From: JACCXG01 sp963717745
GTDB taxonomy: Bacteria > Acidobacteriota > Vicinamibacteria > Vicinamibacterales > 2-12-FULL-66-21
Direction: 5' to 3'
NCBI GenBank assembly: GCA_963717745.1
Contig: CAVQXJ010000003.1
Location: 310,001 to 374,000 of the forward strand
Length of the DNA stretch: 64,000 nucleotides
Below, one piece after another: positions 1 through 8,785 of this stretch. The notes below the pieces were generated by a model. The model ran no database searches. It saw only the letters and a list, made by a program, of their open reading frames with translations, and was not told where the DNA came from. A program made the translations under genes and the position numbers. The stretch's first letter is position 1; each line of letters opens with the position of its first letter.

Positions 1-489
1 TGTTTGTGAAGGGATGCCGGGCGATCTGCCTCAAGGTGGTGTATCCGATCGTGCTCGGTGTATCTCTCCGGCGAGCCGTCACGGTGGCCGAATGATCAGG
101 GGTGTCGAGCACATCGCTGTCGCTTCGAGGACGGTCCATCTTGACGAGGGATCCACAGATAGTCGTCATCGCATGGGCGAGGAGCGCATGTTCGTGGCCC
201 GTACCGAACAATCCGCGGAACCGTGAACGGCATCGGGTGTAAGTCCACATGCTCCAGCACGGCATCCTCTGGCACCACGTCAATCACACCGCCAGCTCGC
301 CGTCCTGAGAAAGCTTTTCGAACCAGGCAGCGCTGACGGCACGGAATCCGCACTCTGCCGCGCCGGCACGCAGCCCAAGATGGCCGCACGGCAAAGTCTT
401 GCCCAATTCAGGAAAACTCTTTGCATTTTCCGAAGCGCCGGGGGAATCACTTCTGGGGACGGACGGCGCCTGCACCGGAGGGAACACAC
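1..489. other. Left edge, no gene recognised
   Basis: I see no convincing gene in this stretch. Several short open frames exist on both strands, but none has a ribosome-binding site, a signal peptide or a recognisable motif. The last bases (about 477-483) hold the purine-rich ribosome-binding site of the following gene. The minus strand stays open for much of 1-390, so a decayed gene cut by the window edge is possible but cannot be shown. Confidence 0.4.
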
Positions 490-3093
490 ATGACTACGGC
501 TCTGCGTCGACTGAGACATTTATGGCTGATCGCAGTTTTGTTGATAGCTGCCGAGGTCGGGCCGCCGGCAACCGCGCAGGCGCCGCTGCTGCCCTCCGCT
601 GCGCTGCGCGTGTTGCCGCAGACGCACGGTCAGGTCTGGCCGGCTGACTTCAATCGCGACGGCATCACCGACCTGGCAAGCGGCGCCGACGACATCGTGA
701 ACGAGGGAGAAGAGTTCGTGCAGATCTCGCTGGGACACGGCGACGGCACGTTCAGGGCGCCGATCGTGTCCACCACCATCGGCATGGTGCGCGCAGTCGG
801 GGATCTGAACCGCGACGGGTTCGCCGACGTCGTCGCCGCCCACCCCGAAGGGTTGATGGTGCTGGGGGGTAACGGCGACGGAACGCTGCAGGCGCCGCGC
901 CGGGTGTCGGAGGAAGCCGGGTTCGGCGGCTTCGTCCAGGTGATCGATCTGAACGCCGACGGGTACCGGGACCTGGTTTTGGAGGTCTTCACCGATCGTC
1001 GTAACCTGGGCATCTTCGCCGGCCGCCCCGACTTCGCCTTCGACGGCCCCGTCCTCTTGCCCCTGGACCGCGTGGCATATGGGGCGACGACCGGCGACTT
1101 CGATGGCGACGGGCGGCCCGATATCGCGGTCGCCGAGGGTTCCCCCGCCGGGACACCCGGGCAGCTCTCGGTCTTTCTGAACTCCGGCCTGCTCCAGTTC
1201 ACGCGCAATACCGCGACCGTGCCGAACGGCGCGACGGACGTGACGACGCGCGACCTGAACGGCGACGGCGCCCTCGATCTGGTCGTGTCCGGGGCGGACT
1301 ACCCGGGCCCCTCGTACGCGAGCAACGGCTTCGTCTACGTCTACACCGGCGGCGGCGACGGCACGTTCAGCCTGAGCGGTACCTACCCCACGGCCATCGG
1401 CCCGATGTCGATTGTCCTGGGCGACTTCACCCGCGACGGACGCCTGGACGTGGCGACGGGGAACATGTCGGGCCGCATCCTGGACCATTGCGCGTTCATC
1501 AGGTACGCCGCCGACAGCGTATCGATCCTCCCCGGCAACGCCGACGGCACGTTCGGGGCGGCGACCACGCTCGCACTCGGGTCGCAGGTATTTGGCGCCG
1601 AGCCGTTCGTCCTCGAGGTCGATTCGCTCAACACGTCCGACCTGAACCGCGACGGGCATCCCGACCTAATCGCCTCCGACGGTCGGCTCTTGATCGCAGC
1701 CGCCCCGCGCGCGAACCGGGCCCCCCTCGTGAACGCGGGCGCCGATGTTCGCAGCGAGGGCTCGAACACCATCAACCTCGCAGGCGGCGCCACCGACCCT
1801 GATGGACATCTCCTGGCGTTCCAGGTGAGGGATACCGCCGGCCGCATCGACTACCCGGCCAATCACGGCTGCATCGACAACGTGCCGGCTGAACGCTACG
1901 AACTGACGATGACGGCCAGCGATGGGCGGCTGCAGACCAGCGATACGGTCGTCTTCGACTTCAGCTTCGACGATCCCGGCCCGCCCGGCTGGACCAATGG
2001 CGACATCGGCGGCGTCGCTGCCGCGGGAAGCGCGATATGGAACCCGCAAGAGGACGAGTTGACGGTGCAGGGAAGCGGCGCCGATATCTGGAACCGCGCC
2101 GACGAGTTCCACTTCACACAGACGTCGGTCACCGGCGACTTCATGATTTACACGAGGGTGGCGAGCGTCGAGCACGTGCACGTCTGGACCAAGGCTGGCC
2201 TGATGGTGCGAGAAGGCCTGACGGCGGGGGCACGGCATGCATCGCTGTTCGTCACACCGACAACGGAGAAGGGGTTGGCGTTCCAGCGACGTCTCGCGGT
2301 GAACGGTCTCAGCGTTCATACCGCCGGTCCGGCGTTGACGGCGCCGGTGATCATCATGCTGAAGCGCTCCGGGGATCTGGTCAGCGCCTACTATCGAATG
2401 AGCTTCGACGGGACGCCGTGGATCCTGATCGGCCGCGATACGATCCCCGGTCTCGCATCGACGGTGAATGTCGGCCTGGCGGTCACCAGCCACGTCGACG
2501 GCACACTGGCAACGGCGCGCTTCCGCGACCTGCTACTCCTGGGGCCCGACAGCCTGAGCGTCGCCAGCGACATCGGCGCAGTAGGGGTGCCGGGTACAGG
2601 CAATTTCAGCCAGACGACGGGTGAGATGCAGGGCTCGGGTGCGGACATCTGGAACACCGCGGACGCGTTCTACTTCTTCCGTCAGTGGTGGACCGCGGAC
2701 GCGACCGCAACCGTACGCGTGCAGAGCCTGGAGCACACGCATCGCTGGGCCAAGATGGGTCTGATGTTCCGCGAAACGCCGGATCCGGGCTCGCGCCACG
2801 TCATGCTGGTCGTGTCGGCGTCCATGGGCATCGCGATGCAGTACCGGGCGCAAACCAATGGCCTCTCGAATAACGTCGCGCTCACCACCGGCGGGTCGCC
2901 TGAATGGTTGCGGCTCAGGCGGAGCGGAAACACCTTCACCGGCTTCGCGTCCGAGGACGGCGTCTCGTGGCGCACCGTCGGCTCGATCACGCTGCCGCTC
3001 GACATCGACACCTACGTCGGTGTCGCGCTCACCAGCCACAACAACGCGACGCTGGCGACGGGGCTGTTCGATAGTTTGAGCGTCGTCCGGTGA
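490..3093 (+). CDS. Secreted FG-GAP/VCBS repeat protein with two C-terminal lectin-like modules
   Basis: This is a predicted exported protein of 867 aa. The ATG at 490 is chosen because GGAGGGA lies 6 bases upstream and a clear signal peptide follows (hydrophobic stretch ending PPATAQA). Residues of about 40-420 carry repeated D-x-N-x-D-G calcium-type loops (LNRDGFAD, FDGDGRPD, LNGDGALD) typical of FG-GAP/VCBS propeller blades. After a short PKD-like segment, two related modules of about 170 aa follow. Each begins with QGSGADIWN and contains a WxKxGLMxRE motif, as in DUF1349/concanavalin-type domains found in secreted carbohydrate-active or adhesive proteins. No catalytic motif is visible, so a role in binding or at the cell surface is inferred. 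The gene stands alone; a hairpin at 3140-3160 follows it. Confidence 0.85.
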   Translation: MTTALRRLRHLWLIAVLLIAAEVGPPATAQAPLLPSAALRVLPQTHGQVWPADFNRDGITDLASGADDIVNEGEEFVQISLGHGDGTFRAPIVSTTIGMVRAVGDLNRDGFADVVAAHPEGLMVLGGNGDGTLQAPRRVSEEAGFGGFVQVIDLNADGYRDLVLEVFTDRRNLGIFAGRPDFAFDGPVLLPLDRVAYGATTGDFDGDGRPDIAVAEGSPAGTPGQLSVFLNSGLLQFTRNTATVPNGATDVTTRDLNGDGALDLVVSGADYPGPSYASNGFVYVYTGGGDGTFSLSGTYPTAIGPMSIVLGDFTRDGRLDVATGNMSGRILDHCAFIRYAADSVSILPGNADGTFGAATTLALGSQVFGAEPFVLEVDSLNTSDLNRDGHPDLIASDGRLLIAAAPRANRAPLVNAGADVRSEGSNTINLAGGATDPDGHLLAFQVRDTAGRIDYPANHGCIDNVPAERYELTMTASDGRLQTSDTVVFDFSFDDPGPPGWTNGDIGGVAAAGSAIWNPQEDELTVQGSGADIWNRADEFHFTQTSVTGDFMIYTRVASVEHVHVWTKAGLMVREGLTAGARHASLFVTPTTEKGLAFQRRLAVNGLSVHTAGPALTAPVIIMLKRSGDLVSAYYRMSFDGTPWILIGRDTIPGLASTVNVGLAVTSHVDGTLATARFRDLLLLGPDSLSVASDIGAVGVPGTGNFSQTTGEMQGSGADIWNTADAFYFFRQWWTADATATVRVQSLEHTHRWAKMGLMFRETPDPGSRHVMLVVSASMGIAMQYRAQTNGLSNNVALTTGGSPEWLRLRRSGNTFTGFASEDGVSWRTVGSITLPLDIDTYVGVALTSHNNATLATGLFDSLSVVR

Positions 3094-3139
3094 GCTGAGC
3101 AAGGTCCTGGGAGGCTGGACCGTCGGTGCGGTTAGTGGT

Positions 3140-3160
3140 CCGCCCCTTGCCCTGGGGCGG
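3140..3160 (+). terminator. GC hairpin, possible terminator
   Basis: A 7-bp GC-only stem (CCGCCCC and GGGGCGG) with a 7-base loop lies 46 bases after the stop of the FG-GAP gene. No T-run follows, so intrinsic termination is only a suggestion. Confidence 0.35.
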
Positions 3161-3252
3161 TGAATCTCTCGGAGCGATTGACTGAGTGTCGCGCCGCCAC
3201 ACCGTCAAAGCGAACAATTCATCCGCTTAGTCCCGCGCCGGCCGACGATCAC

Positions 3253-3290
3253 TGCCACCGGGGGCGATTTTGAAATCGCCCCCGGTGGCA
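3253..3290. repeat. Perfect 38-bp palindrome
   Basis: The arms TGCCACCGGGGGCGATTT and its exact reverse complement are separated by only two bases. The design (GC-rich outside, a few A/T at the centre, almost no loop) resembles the palindromes at 22397-22529 and 54500-54521. It probably belongs to a dispersed intergenic palindrome family rather than being a gene-specific site. Confidence 0.7.
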
Positions 3291-3601
3291 GGGACCTCGG
3301 CATGGCCGGTATCGAGATCGAAGCCAACCATCCGAGCCTGCAGTTCAAGAAGATACACGCTCGAAAACCCATAGCTCAGGAACGCATGCGGCGGGCACCG
3401 CGGCCGCAGCGGCGCGCGTGCGACCGGTTGGATATATGAGCCGGCGCCGAATGGATACAGTCTCGGGCCGACTCCCACTCTCCGTCGAGTTGTCACTCTC
3501 GAATTCCGGGCACTTCGAGCAGGTGCTGACCTCAGCCCGCGAGCGGACCGCCGTGTGCGGAGATGGCACAAGTGTGGCAGTAGGGGTCTGGGGGGACCTG
3601 A

Positions 3602-5665
3602 GTGATTACCGAAACCAGGGAGGGAGTGAAGTCACAGCTCGGCCGAATGCTGGGGCTCGGGCTGGTTGTGCTGTGTCTCACCGCCGCGCAAGGACACGCC
3701 CAGGATCGGCTCTGCGATCCCGGCGACGAGGATTGCCGCGCGATTCTAATCAGTTACATCAGGAACGAGACGGTGGGCATCGACGTGGCGTTTTGGTTCA
3801 TGGAGGACGCCCGCTACACCAACGAGCTGATTAAGAAGCATCAAGCCGGCGTCCCGGTCCGGGTGCTGATGGATCCGCGCGCCAACAGCACGTATCTGCT
3901 GAACGCGTCGCGGCTCAACGAGCTGAAGAACGCCGGCATCCCGATGCGCAAACGGCTCACCAGCTACATCCTCCATTGGAAGACGATGTTCTTCCACGCT
4001 CAGAACGTCGTCGAGCTCAGCGGCGCCAACTATAGCGCCAATGCCTGGCGGCCTGAGACGTCGGTGCCTTACGAGAACTTCATCGACGAGGCTATCTACT
4101 TCACGAGCGATTCGGCGATCACCAACAGCTTCCGCACCAAGTTCGACGACCACTGGGTGAATACCACCGACTGGGCGGACTACGCCAACATCACGCAGCC
4201 GCTGGTGCGCCACTACGACATCTTCCCCAAGGATCCGTCGCTGAATTTCCCGCCGGCCGAGAGTTACCGGACCCGTTCGGTGAATGCCTACAAGGCCGAG
4301 AAGCAGAAGATCGACGTCATCATGTTCCGGATCACCGATCGCCAACACACCGACAACATCCTGGCGGCGGTCGCCCGCGGCATCCCGGTCCGGCTGTTCA
4401 CGGAACAGGAGCAGTATCGGCTCGCCAGCCGCATGTGGCATTCGTGGAACGTGGATCGGATGTACATGGGCGGCGTGCAGATCAAGCACCGCGCGCATGC
4501 CGGCATGAACCATCAGAAGTCGGTGATCCTCTACGACCAGAACGGGACCGCCCCTGGAGACCAGAGCATGGTCATCTTCGGCTCGTCCAACTGGACGAGT
4601 CCTTCGGCGGCCGGACAGGTCGAACACAACGTGTTCAGCACCAAGCCGGACATCATCTCGTGGTTCGTGGCCCAGTTCGAGCGCAAATGGAACAACACCG
4701 GCGGCAGTCCGGAAACCATCGATTTCGTTCCCTTGCCCCCCGACGCGCCGAAAACTCCGGCACCGGCGATCGGCGCCACGGACGTTGGCGCTACTCCAAC
4801 ACTCAAATGGTATGGGGGACCCTGGGCGCACTTCTACGACCTGTACATCGATACCAGCTCCACATTCAGCACGCCGGCCGCCAGAGTGTATGCAAATCTG
4901 CCCGAGACACCTGCGAAGACCGAGAAGAGTACGTTCAGCTTCACCATTCCGACTGCCTTGGCGGCGGGGACCACCTATTACTGGAAGGTGGTCGGAAAGA
5001 CGATGGCGCTGAAGACCAGGTCGAGTGCGGTCTGGAGCTTCACGACCGGAGGCGCCGCGCCACCGCCACCACCGCCACCGCCCCCGCCACCCCCCGACGG
5101 CGGCGAGGTCGTACTGTATGCGTCGGCAGCGTCGGTGCGAGCCGGAGCGTGGCAAGTCGAACCTGATGCCACGGCAGCGGGCGGAGCGAAGATCCGTCAT
5201 CCCAACGCGAGCGCCGCGAAGGTCACCAGCGCGTCGGCCGCGCCCGTCAACTATTTCGAGCTGACCTTCAACGCTGAAGCCGGCCGCGGTTATCGGCTGT
5301 GGCTGCGAGGCCGCGCCGACTCCAACAACTGGGCGAACGACTCGGTGTTCGTCCAGTTCAGCGGCTCGGTGACCGGCGCTGGGGCCCCGATCTGGCGCAT
5401 CGGCTCGACTTCGGCCGCCGAAGCAAATCTCGAGGACTGCAGCGGCTGCGGGATCGCGGGATGGGGTTGGCAGGATAACGGGTGGGGCGTCAACGTGATG
5501 GGGCCGCTCGTCTACTTCGCCTCCGCTGGTGCGCAAACGCTGCGCGTGCAGACCCGCGAGGACGGCTTTGCGATCGACCAGATCGTGCTGTCGCCGTCGA
5601 CCTTCCTCAACGCGTCGCCCGGAGCGCTGAAGAACGACACGCGCCGCCTGCCGGCCAGCCAATAG
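3602..5665 (+). CDS. Secreted phospholipase-D-like protein (copy 1)
   Basis: A 687-aa exported protein of the PLD/nuclease superfamily. The GTG at 3602 follows a G-rich ribosome-binding site; a second GTG at 3626 is possible. The signal peptide ends near AQGHAQD. There are two PLD half-domains. The first has H125-x-K127 and a degenerate SGANYS (140-145). The second has H304-x-K306 and GSSNWT (327-332), the HxK/GSxN pattern of the active site, although the Asp of a strict HKD is shifted by one. A fibronectin-III-like domain (about 380-485), a poly-proline linker (about 489-501) and a C-terminal beta module (about 500-670, with the SNNWANDSVF motif) follow. Substrate (phospholipid, nucleic acid or polymer) is unknown. 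A close paralogue with the same architecture lies at 46265-48274. Confidence 0.88.
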   Translation: MITETREGVKSQLGRMLGLGLVVLCLTAAQGHAQDRLCDPGDEDCRAILISYIRNETVGIDVAFWFMEDARYTNELIKKHQAGVPVRVLMDPRANSTYLLNASRLNELKNAGIPMRKRLTSYILHWKTMFFHAQNVVELSGANYSANAWRPETSVPYENFIDEAIYFTSDSAITNSFRTKFDDHWVNTTDWADYANITQPLVRHYDIFPKDPSLNFPPAESYRTRSVNAYKAEKQKIDVIMFRITDRQHTDNILAAVARGIPVRLFTEQEQYRLASRMWHSWNVDRMYMGGVQIKHRAHAGMNHQKSVILYDQNGTAPGDQSMVIFGSSNWTSPSAAGQVEHNVFSTKPDIISWFVAQFERKWNNTGGSPETIDFVPLPPDAPKTPAPAIGATDVGATPTLKWYGGPWAHFYDLYIDTSSTFSTPAARVYANLPETPAKTEKSTFSFTIPTALAAGTTYYWKVVGKTMALKTRSSAVWSFTTGGAAPPPPPPPPPPPPDGGEVVLYASAASVRAGAWQVEPDATAAGGAKIRHPNASAAKVTSASAAPVNYFELTFNAEAGRGYRLWLRGRADSNNWANDSVFVQFSGSVTGAGAPIWRIGSTSAAEANLEDCSGCGIAGWGWQDNGWGVNVMGPLVYFASAGAQTLRVQTREDGFAIDQIVLSPSTFLNASPGALKNDTRRLPASQ

Positions 5666-5677
5666 CCCCTACTAGCG

Positions 5678-6682
5678 ATGAGCACGATGACGCCCGCGGC
5701 GAATGGAGATGGAAAACAAACCGGGGAGCGCGGTAAGGCCCTGCTGATCCTGCCGTACTTCGGCAGGTTCGGGCCCTGGTTCCCGCTGTACCTCCACAGC
5801 CTCGCCAATCAGCGGACGCTGGATCTGCTGCTGCTGTCGGATGCAGAGCCGCCGGGCCTGCCCCCGAATGCCCGGCGTATCGCCATGACTTTCGATCAGG
5901 TCCGCGAGCTCGCCGCCGTCAGACTGGGCACGCCGGTCCGCCTCCAACGCACGCGGAACCTCTGTGACCTGAAGCCAGCCTTCGGGATGGTCTTCGAGGA
6001 GTTCACCCAGGGCTACCAATACTGGGCGTTCGGCGACGAGGACGTGCTCTACGGCGACGTGGACCGGATGCTCGCCCCGCATCTGGACGGCAATGCCGAT
6101 CTCGTGATTCCCGCCACCAACAGCTTGAAAATGCAGGGAAGTACCCAAGGGCACCTGACGGTGCTGAGGAACGACGCCCGCACGAACGAACTGGCCATCA
6201 GAGATCCCGTGTACAAGGACGTTCTCGTGTCGCACGAGCACTGGGCGTACGACGAGACGAGCTGGCGTTACGGCGGCGAGATCAGTTCGTTCACGAAGAT
6301 CGTGAAGGGTGCCGAGGCGCGGGGCGAGCTGTCGATCCGGTGGGGCGTGCCGGCCATCACCCATGTGCCACGACGAGGGCGGTGCTACGTCTACGACGGC
6401 CGCAGTATCCACGAGGACCATGGCAGGGAAATCCTCTACTACCACTGGGGAAACATGCGGCATCGGCAAGTCCGGTGGCCGGCCCCCGCGGAGGCGAAGC
6501 ACGGTTTCGGTTTCGACCGCTACGGCTTCTACGACGCCGGGCTCGGCCCCGCTCGATTGGAGGCGCGCCGGGCCGTGGGTCGCGTGCGTGAGCTGGCCAC
6601 CGACGCGAGACGTAAACTCCGCAGGTGGCGCGCGGCCATGCGCATCGCCATCCCCGGACCAAGGACGCAAACGACCCTGTAG
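5678..6682 (+). CDS. DUF6625-type glycosyltransferase-like protein
   Basis: A 334-aa cytoplasmic protein without a signal peptide, starting 13 bases after the PLD gene and probably cotranscribed. The N-terminus (LLILPYFGRFGPWFPLYLHS) is typical of the DUF6625 family, which has a GT-A-like fold. An acidic FGDEDVLYGDVD motif near residue 117 has the DxD-like spacing used for nucleotide-sugar and metal binding. Late motifs such as HEDHGREILYYHWG fit the same family. A sugar transfer onto a surface polysaccharide is a reasonable inference; acceptor and donor cannot be told from sequence. The C-terminus is Arg-rich, which could aid membrane association. Confidence 0.7.
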   Translation: MSTMTPAANGDGKQTGERGKALLILPYFGRFGPWFPLYLHSLANQRTLDLLLLSDAEPPGLPPNARRIAMTFDQVRELAAVRLGTPVRLQRTRNLCDLKPAFGMVFEEFTQGYQYWAFGDEDVLYGDVDRMLAPHLDGNADLVIPATNSLKMQGSTQGHLTVLRNDARTNELAIRDPVYKDVLVSHEHWAYDETSWRYGGEISSFTKIVKGAEARGELSIRWGVPAITHVPRRGRCYVYDGRSIHEDHGREILYYHWGNMRHRQVRWPAPAEAKHGFGFDRYGFYDAGLGPARLEARRAVGRVRELATDARRKLRRWRAAMRIAIPGPRTQTTL

Positions 6683-7180
6683 CGCGGTGCCGTGATGAGA
6701 CCGTCCTGGCCGATGCCATCGCGACGGACGTTCGGACTCCATTCAGACCGGGACCTCGCCTACCTGCCAGAGGATCATCCCGCGTTGTAAAGTCCGCGAA
6801 CAAGCAGCATCTCATTCGAATCTCACGAGCCGCTCACGAAACGGTGAGGACTTCCGCCACGCTCTCCGTCACACTCAAAGACTACATTGCACGGTACCAA
6901 CGCATCGGTTTAGCCGGCGGCCCTCTGCATCGCGTCGTTCAAGGGTTCGCTCGGGACTAGGGTTGCCAGTGTGGATGTCGAGGCGCCCGCCCGGCAAGGC
7001 GCGAGGAGCGCGCATACCGGGCGTATGTAAGCGACGAGCAACGCGGCCCGGCGGGATGCATCGGCGGCCACGCTGGCAACCCTAGTCCCGAGCGAGCCCT
7101 AAGGGTGAATGGCCAAGCGTCGGACACGCGAGGCGTGGCCGAGGCCCGCTCCGGTCGCTGACACATTCGGAGGTGTTCAT
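6683..7180. other. Intergenic region carrying a large palindromic element
   Basis: No gene is supported between the DUF6625 gene and the metallophosphoesterase. The right part is occupied by the palindromic element at 6942-7100. The left part (6683-6941) shows no motif I recognise; I checked it for tRNA arms and found none that fold. CGGAGG at 7168-7173 is the ribosome-binding site for the TTG at 7181. Confidence 0.5.
6942..7100. repeat. 159-bp palindromic (MITE/ERIC-like) element
   Basis: The 28-bp arms at 6942-6969 and 7073-7100 are reverse complements with a single mismatch (the outer sequence contains CTCGGGACTAGGGTTGCCAG). The 103-bp interior is itself partly self-complementary, with GTGGATGTCGAGG against GGATGCATCGGCGGCCAC and a central CATACCGGGCGTATG. 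It would fold into one long hairpin. It has no coding capacity. This layout is that of a non-autonomous palindromic intergenic repeat; I see no clear target-site duplication and no second copy in this window. Confidence 0.75.
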
Positions 7181-7931
7181 TTGATCCAGAGCGTGAGCTG
7201 CACAGCTCCCGAATTCGAAACGGCCGTGGTTCGGCGGATCGCTGGACATCGGACTGCGTCGCGCCCTGCACGTCCGCGAGGAGCGCCTCTCGGCGCGGCA
7301 CGACGCGTGTCGGCTGCTGTACGTCAGTGACATCCACCTCAGAAACGGTCGCTCCGAAACGCTGTGCCGGCAAGTATTGGATGCCGTGGCAGGGTGCGAT
7401 CCGGATGTCGTGCTGCTGGGTGGCGACCTGGTGGACTGCTCCTCGGAGTTGGGCAGGCTGGGTGAGCTGGTTGCCAAGCTCCAAGAGGTCGCATCAGTTC
7501 TCGCGATTGGTGGCAACCACGACGAACGGATCGGCATGGACCGCGTCCGTGACACCGTTGAGCATGCGGGCGGACGATGGATCCATGACGGCACGGCGCG
7601 AGTGACGCACGGAGAGCGAGTGATCGCAGTCTCCGGCCCCGATGCCGCCGCGCCGGTCGATGGGCACGTCCGCGTCTTGTGCGCCCATAACCCGCGCATT
7701 TGGAAAACACTCCATCACGGCTATGATCTGGTCCTGGCGGGACATCTGCACGGCTGCCAGATCGTCGCCTGCGCATATCGAGACCGCCTGTATCCGGGTG
7801 CGATTCTCTATCCCTATTGCTTCTTGAGTCGTCACCGTGGTTCGACACGGCTCGTGGTCAGCCGCGGGGTGAGTGATCTCCTGCCGATTCGCTGGAGGTG
7901 CCCTCGCGAGGTGGTGCTGTGCCACGTCTGA
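7181..7931 (+). CDS. Calcineurin-like metallophosphoesterase (frame break near the 5' end)
   Basis: A metal-dependent phosphoesterase with all family motifs: YVSDIHL, LLGGDLVD, IGGNHD and, near the end, VLAGHLHGCQ. The coding frame (positions divisible by 3) is open from 7197, but it has no ATG, GTG or TTG before the TTG at 7377, which lies after the essential DIH motif. A good start (TTG at 7181 with CGGAGG 7 bases upstream) lies in another frame that ends at 7330. Joining them near 7215-7230 gives a sensible N-terminus leading into WFGGSLDIGLRRALHVREE. I therefore infer one missing or extra base, from sequencing error or mutation. The next gene starts inside this one, so it is probably translationally coupled. 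Substrate unknown; given its neighbours, a lipid or prenyl phosphate is a guess. Confidence 0.75.
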
Positions 7932-8785
7932 GCGTCACCGACCAAAGCGTTACAGCGCCCCGCGTCGGACGCATACGGGCGAGTTTTGTGTCGATGGCCT
8001 GCCTTCTCCGCGCTCTGCCGCTCTTCTTTCGCGCGGCACCCAAGACGCCGTTGCGGGTCCTGTGCATCATCGCCCTCGACACCGTTCACGTGCTTCGCAA
8101 TGCACACCGATTACCGCGAAAGAGATGCGAGCAGTTGGCAACGTTCCTGGATTTTCAAGCCTGCTCGAATGCGGTCTGGGACGGCAAGGATCTGTGCGCG
8201 GCGGAATACCTGGCGCTGAGGCAGCGGTTGGAGAAGGCAGGCCTGGGGTTGTGGATTGAGGAATACCTCTCTCGGCTTGGGGAGCTGGAATCGCGCCGCC
8301 CGGCACCCGGCGGGGCCCGTCAGCATTTCGACGACGTTCGTTCGTACCGCGAGGCAGTCGTGCGGCTGTCGCTTGCCACGATTACCGCGATCGCCCTGAA
8401 AGCCGAGTGCCTCGAGGATGCAATGCGGGCGACGGATTGCGATAGTGACGTGGCTGCGTTGTTTGGAATGGCGATGCAATGCCAGATCATCGACGATGTC
8501 CTCGACTACAGAGAGGATCTGTCGGTGGGCTTGCCGAGTTTTCTGACAGCAGCCGCGTCGCGGCCGCAGGCCATGGCATGGACCGCGGAAGCTGCACGGT
8601 CCTATGCCGCGAGCCGCGAGGGTTCGGCAGGAGCCGTCGTGTTCCCGCTCGAAGTGGCGCTCTGGGTCATCACAGCAGTGACGAAGCTCGTGATGGCTGT
8701 TGCCCGACGAGGAGCCGTCCGCAACGCCCTCGCTGCCGGTCAGTGTTCTGATCGCCGTGGCTCTCGCCTTCGGGCTCGCCGGTGA
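7919..8785 (+). CDS. Class I isoprenoid biosynthesis-type enzyme
   Basis: An alpha-helical protein of about 288 aa resembling trans-prenyltransferases and terpene synthases. The key evidence is QIIDDVLDYREDLSVGLPSF, in which the DDxxD motif would bind the Mg-diphosphate of an allylic substrate. A second, canonical Asp-rich motif is not obvious, so it may be a head-to-head or cyclising enzyme, or a protein with reduced activity. The GTG at 7919 is chosen because GAGG precedes it at normal spacing; it overlaps the phosphoesterase end by 13 bases. A GTG at 7898 is the alternative. A hydrophobic segment near the C-terminus (VALWVITAVTKLVMAV) may touch the membrane. It lies between a phosphoesterase and a kinase-fold protein in one operon. 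Confidence 0.65.
   Translation: MPRLSVTDQSVTAPRVGRIRASFVSMACLLRALPLFFRAAPKTPLRVLCIIALDTVHVLRNAHRLPRKRCEQLATFLDFQACSNAVWDGKDLCAAEYLALRQRLEKAGLGLWIEEYLSRLGELESRRPAPGGARQHFDDVRSYREAVVRLSLATITAIALKAECLEDAMRATDCDSDVAALFGMAMQCQIIDDVLDYREDLSVGLPSFLTAAASRPQAMAWTAEAARSYAASREGSAGAVVFPLEVALWVITAVTKLVMAVARRGAVRNALAAGQCSDRRGSRLRARR

Larger units (their letters stand above)
3094..3601. other. Intergenic region with two hairpins
   Basis: No gene is supported in these 508 bases. The region holds a GC-rich hairpin shortly after the FG-GAP gene (3140-3160) and a perfect 38-bp palindrome (3253-3290). The stretch just upstream of 3602 contains the G-rich ribosome-binding site of the next gene. I could not pick a convincing promoter. 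Confidence 0.5.

Noticed and set aside
3746..5662. Long minus-strand open frame of 638 codons opposite the PLD-like gene
   Set aside because: It mirrors the codon structure of a clearly real gene, has no start signal and no recognisable motif; long antisense frames are expected in high-GC DNA.
6790..6860. Possible tRNA (ATTCGAATC motif)
   Set aside because: No acceptor or anticodon stem can be paired around it.
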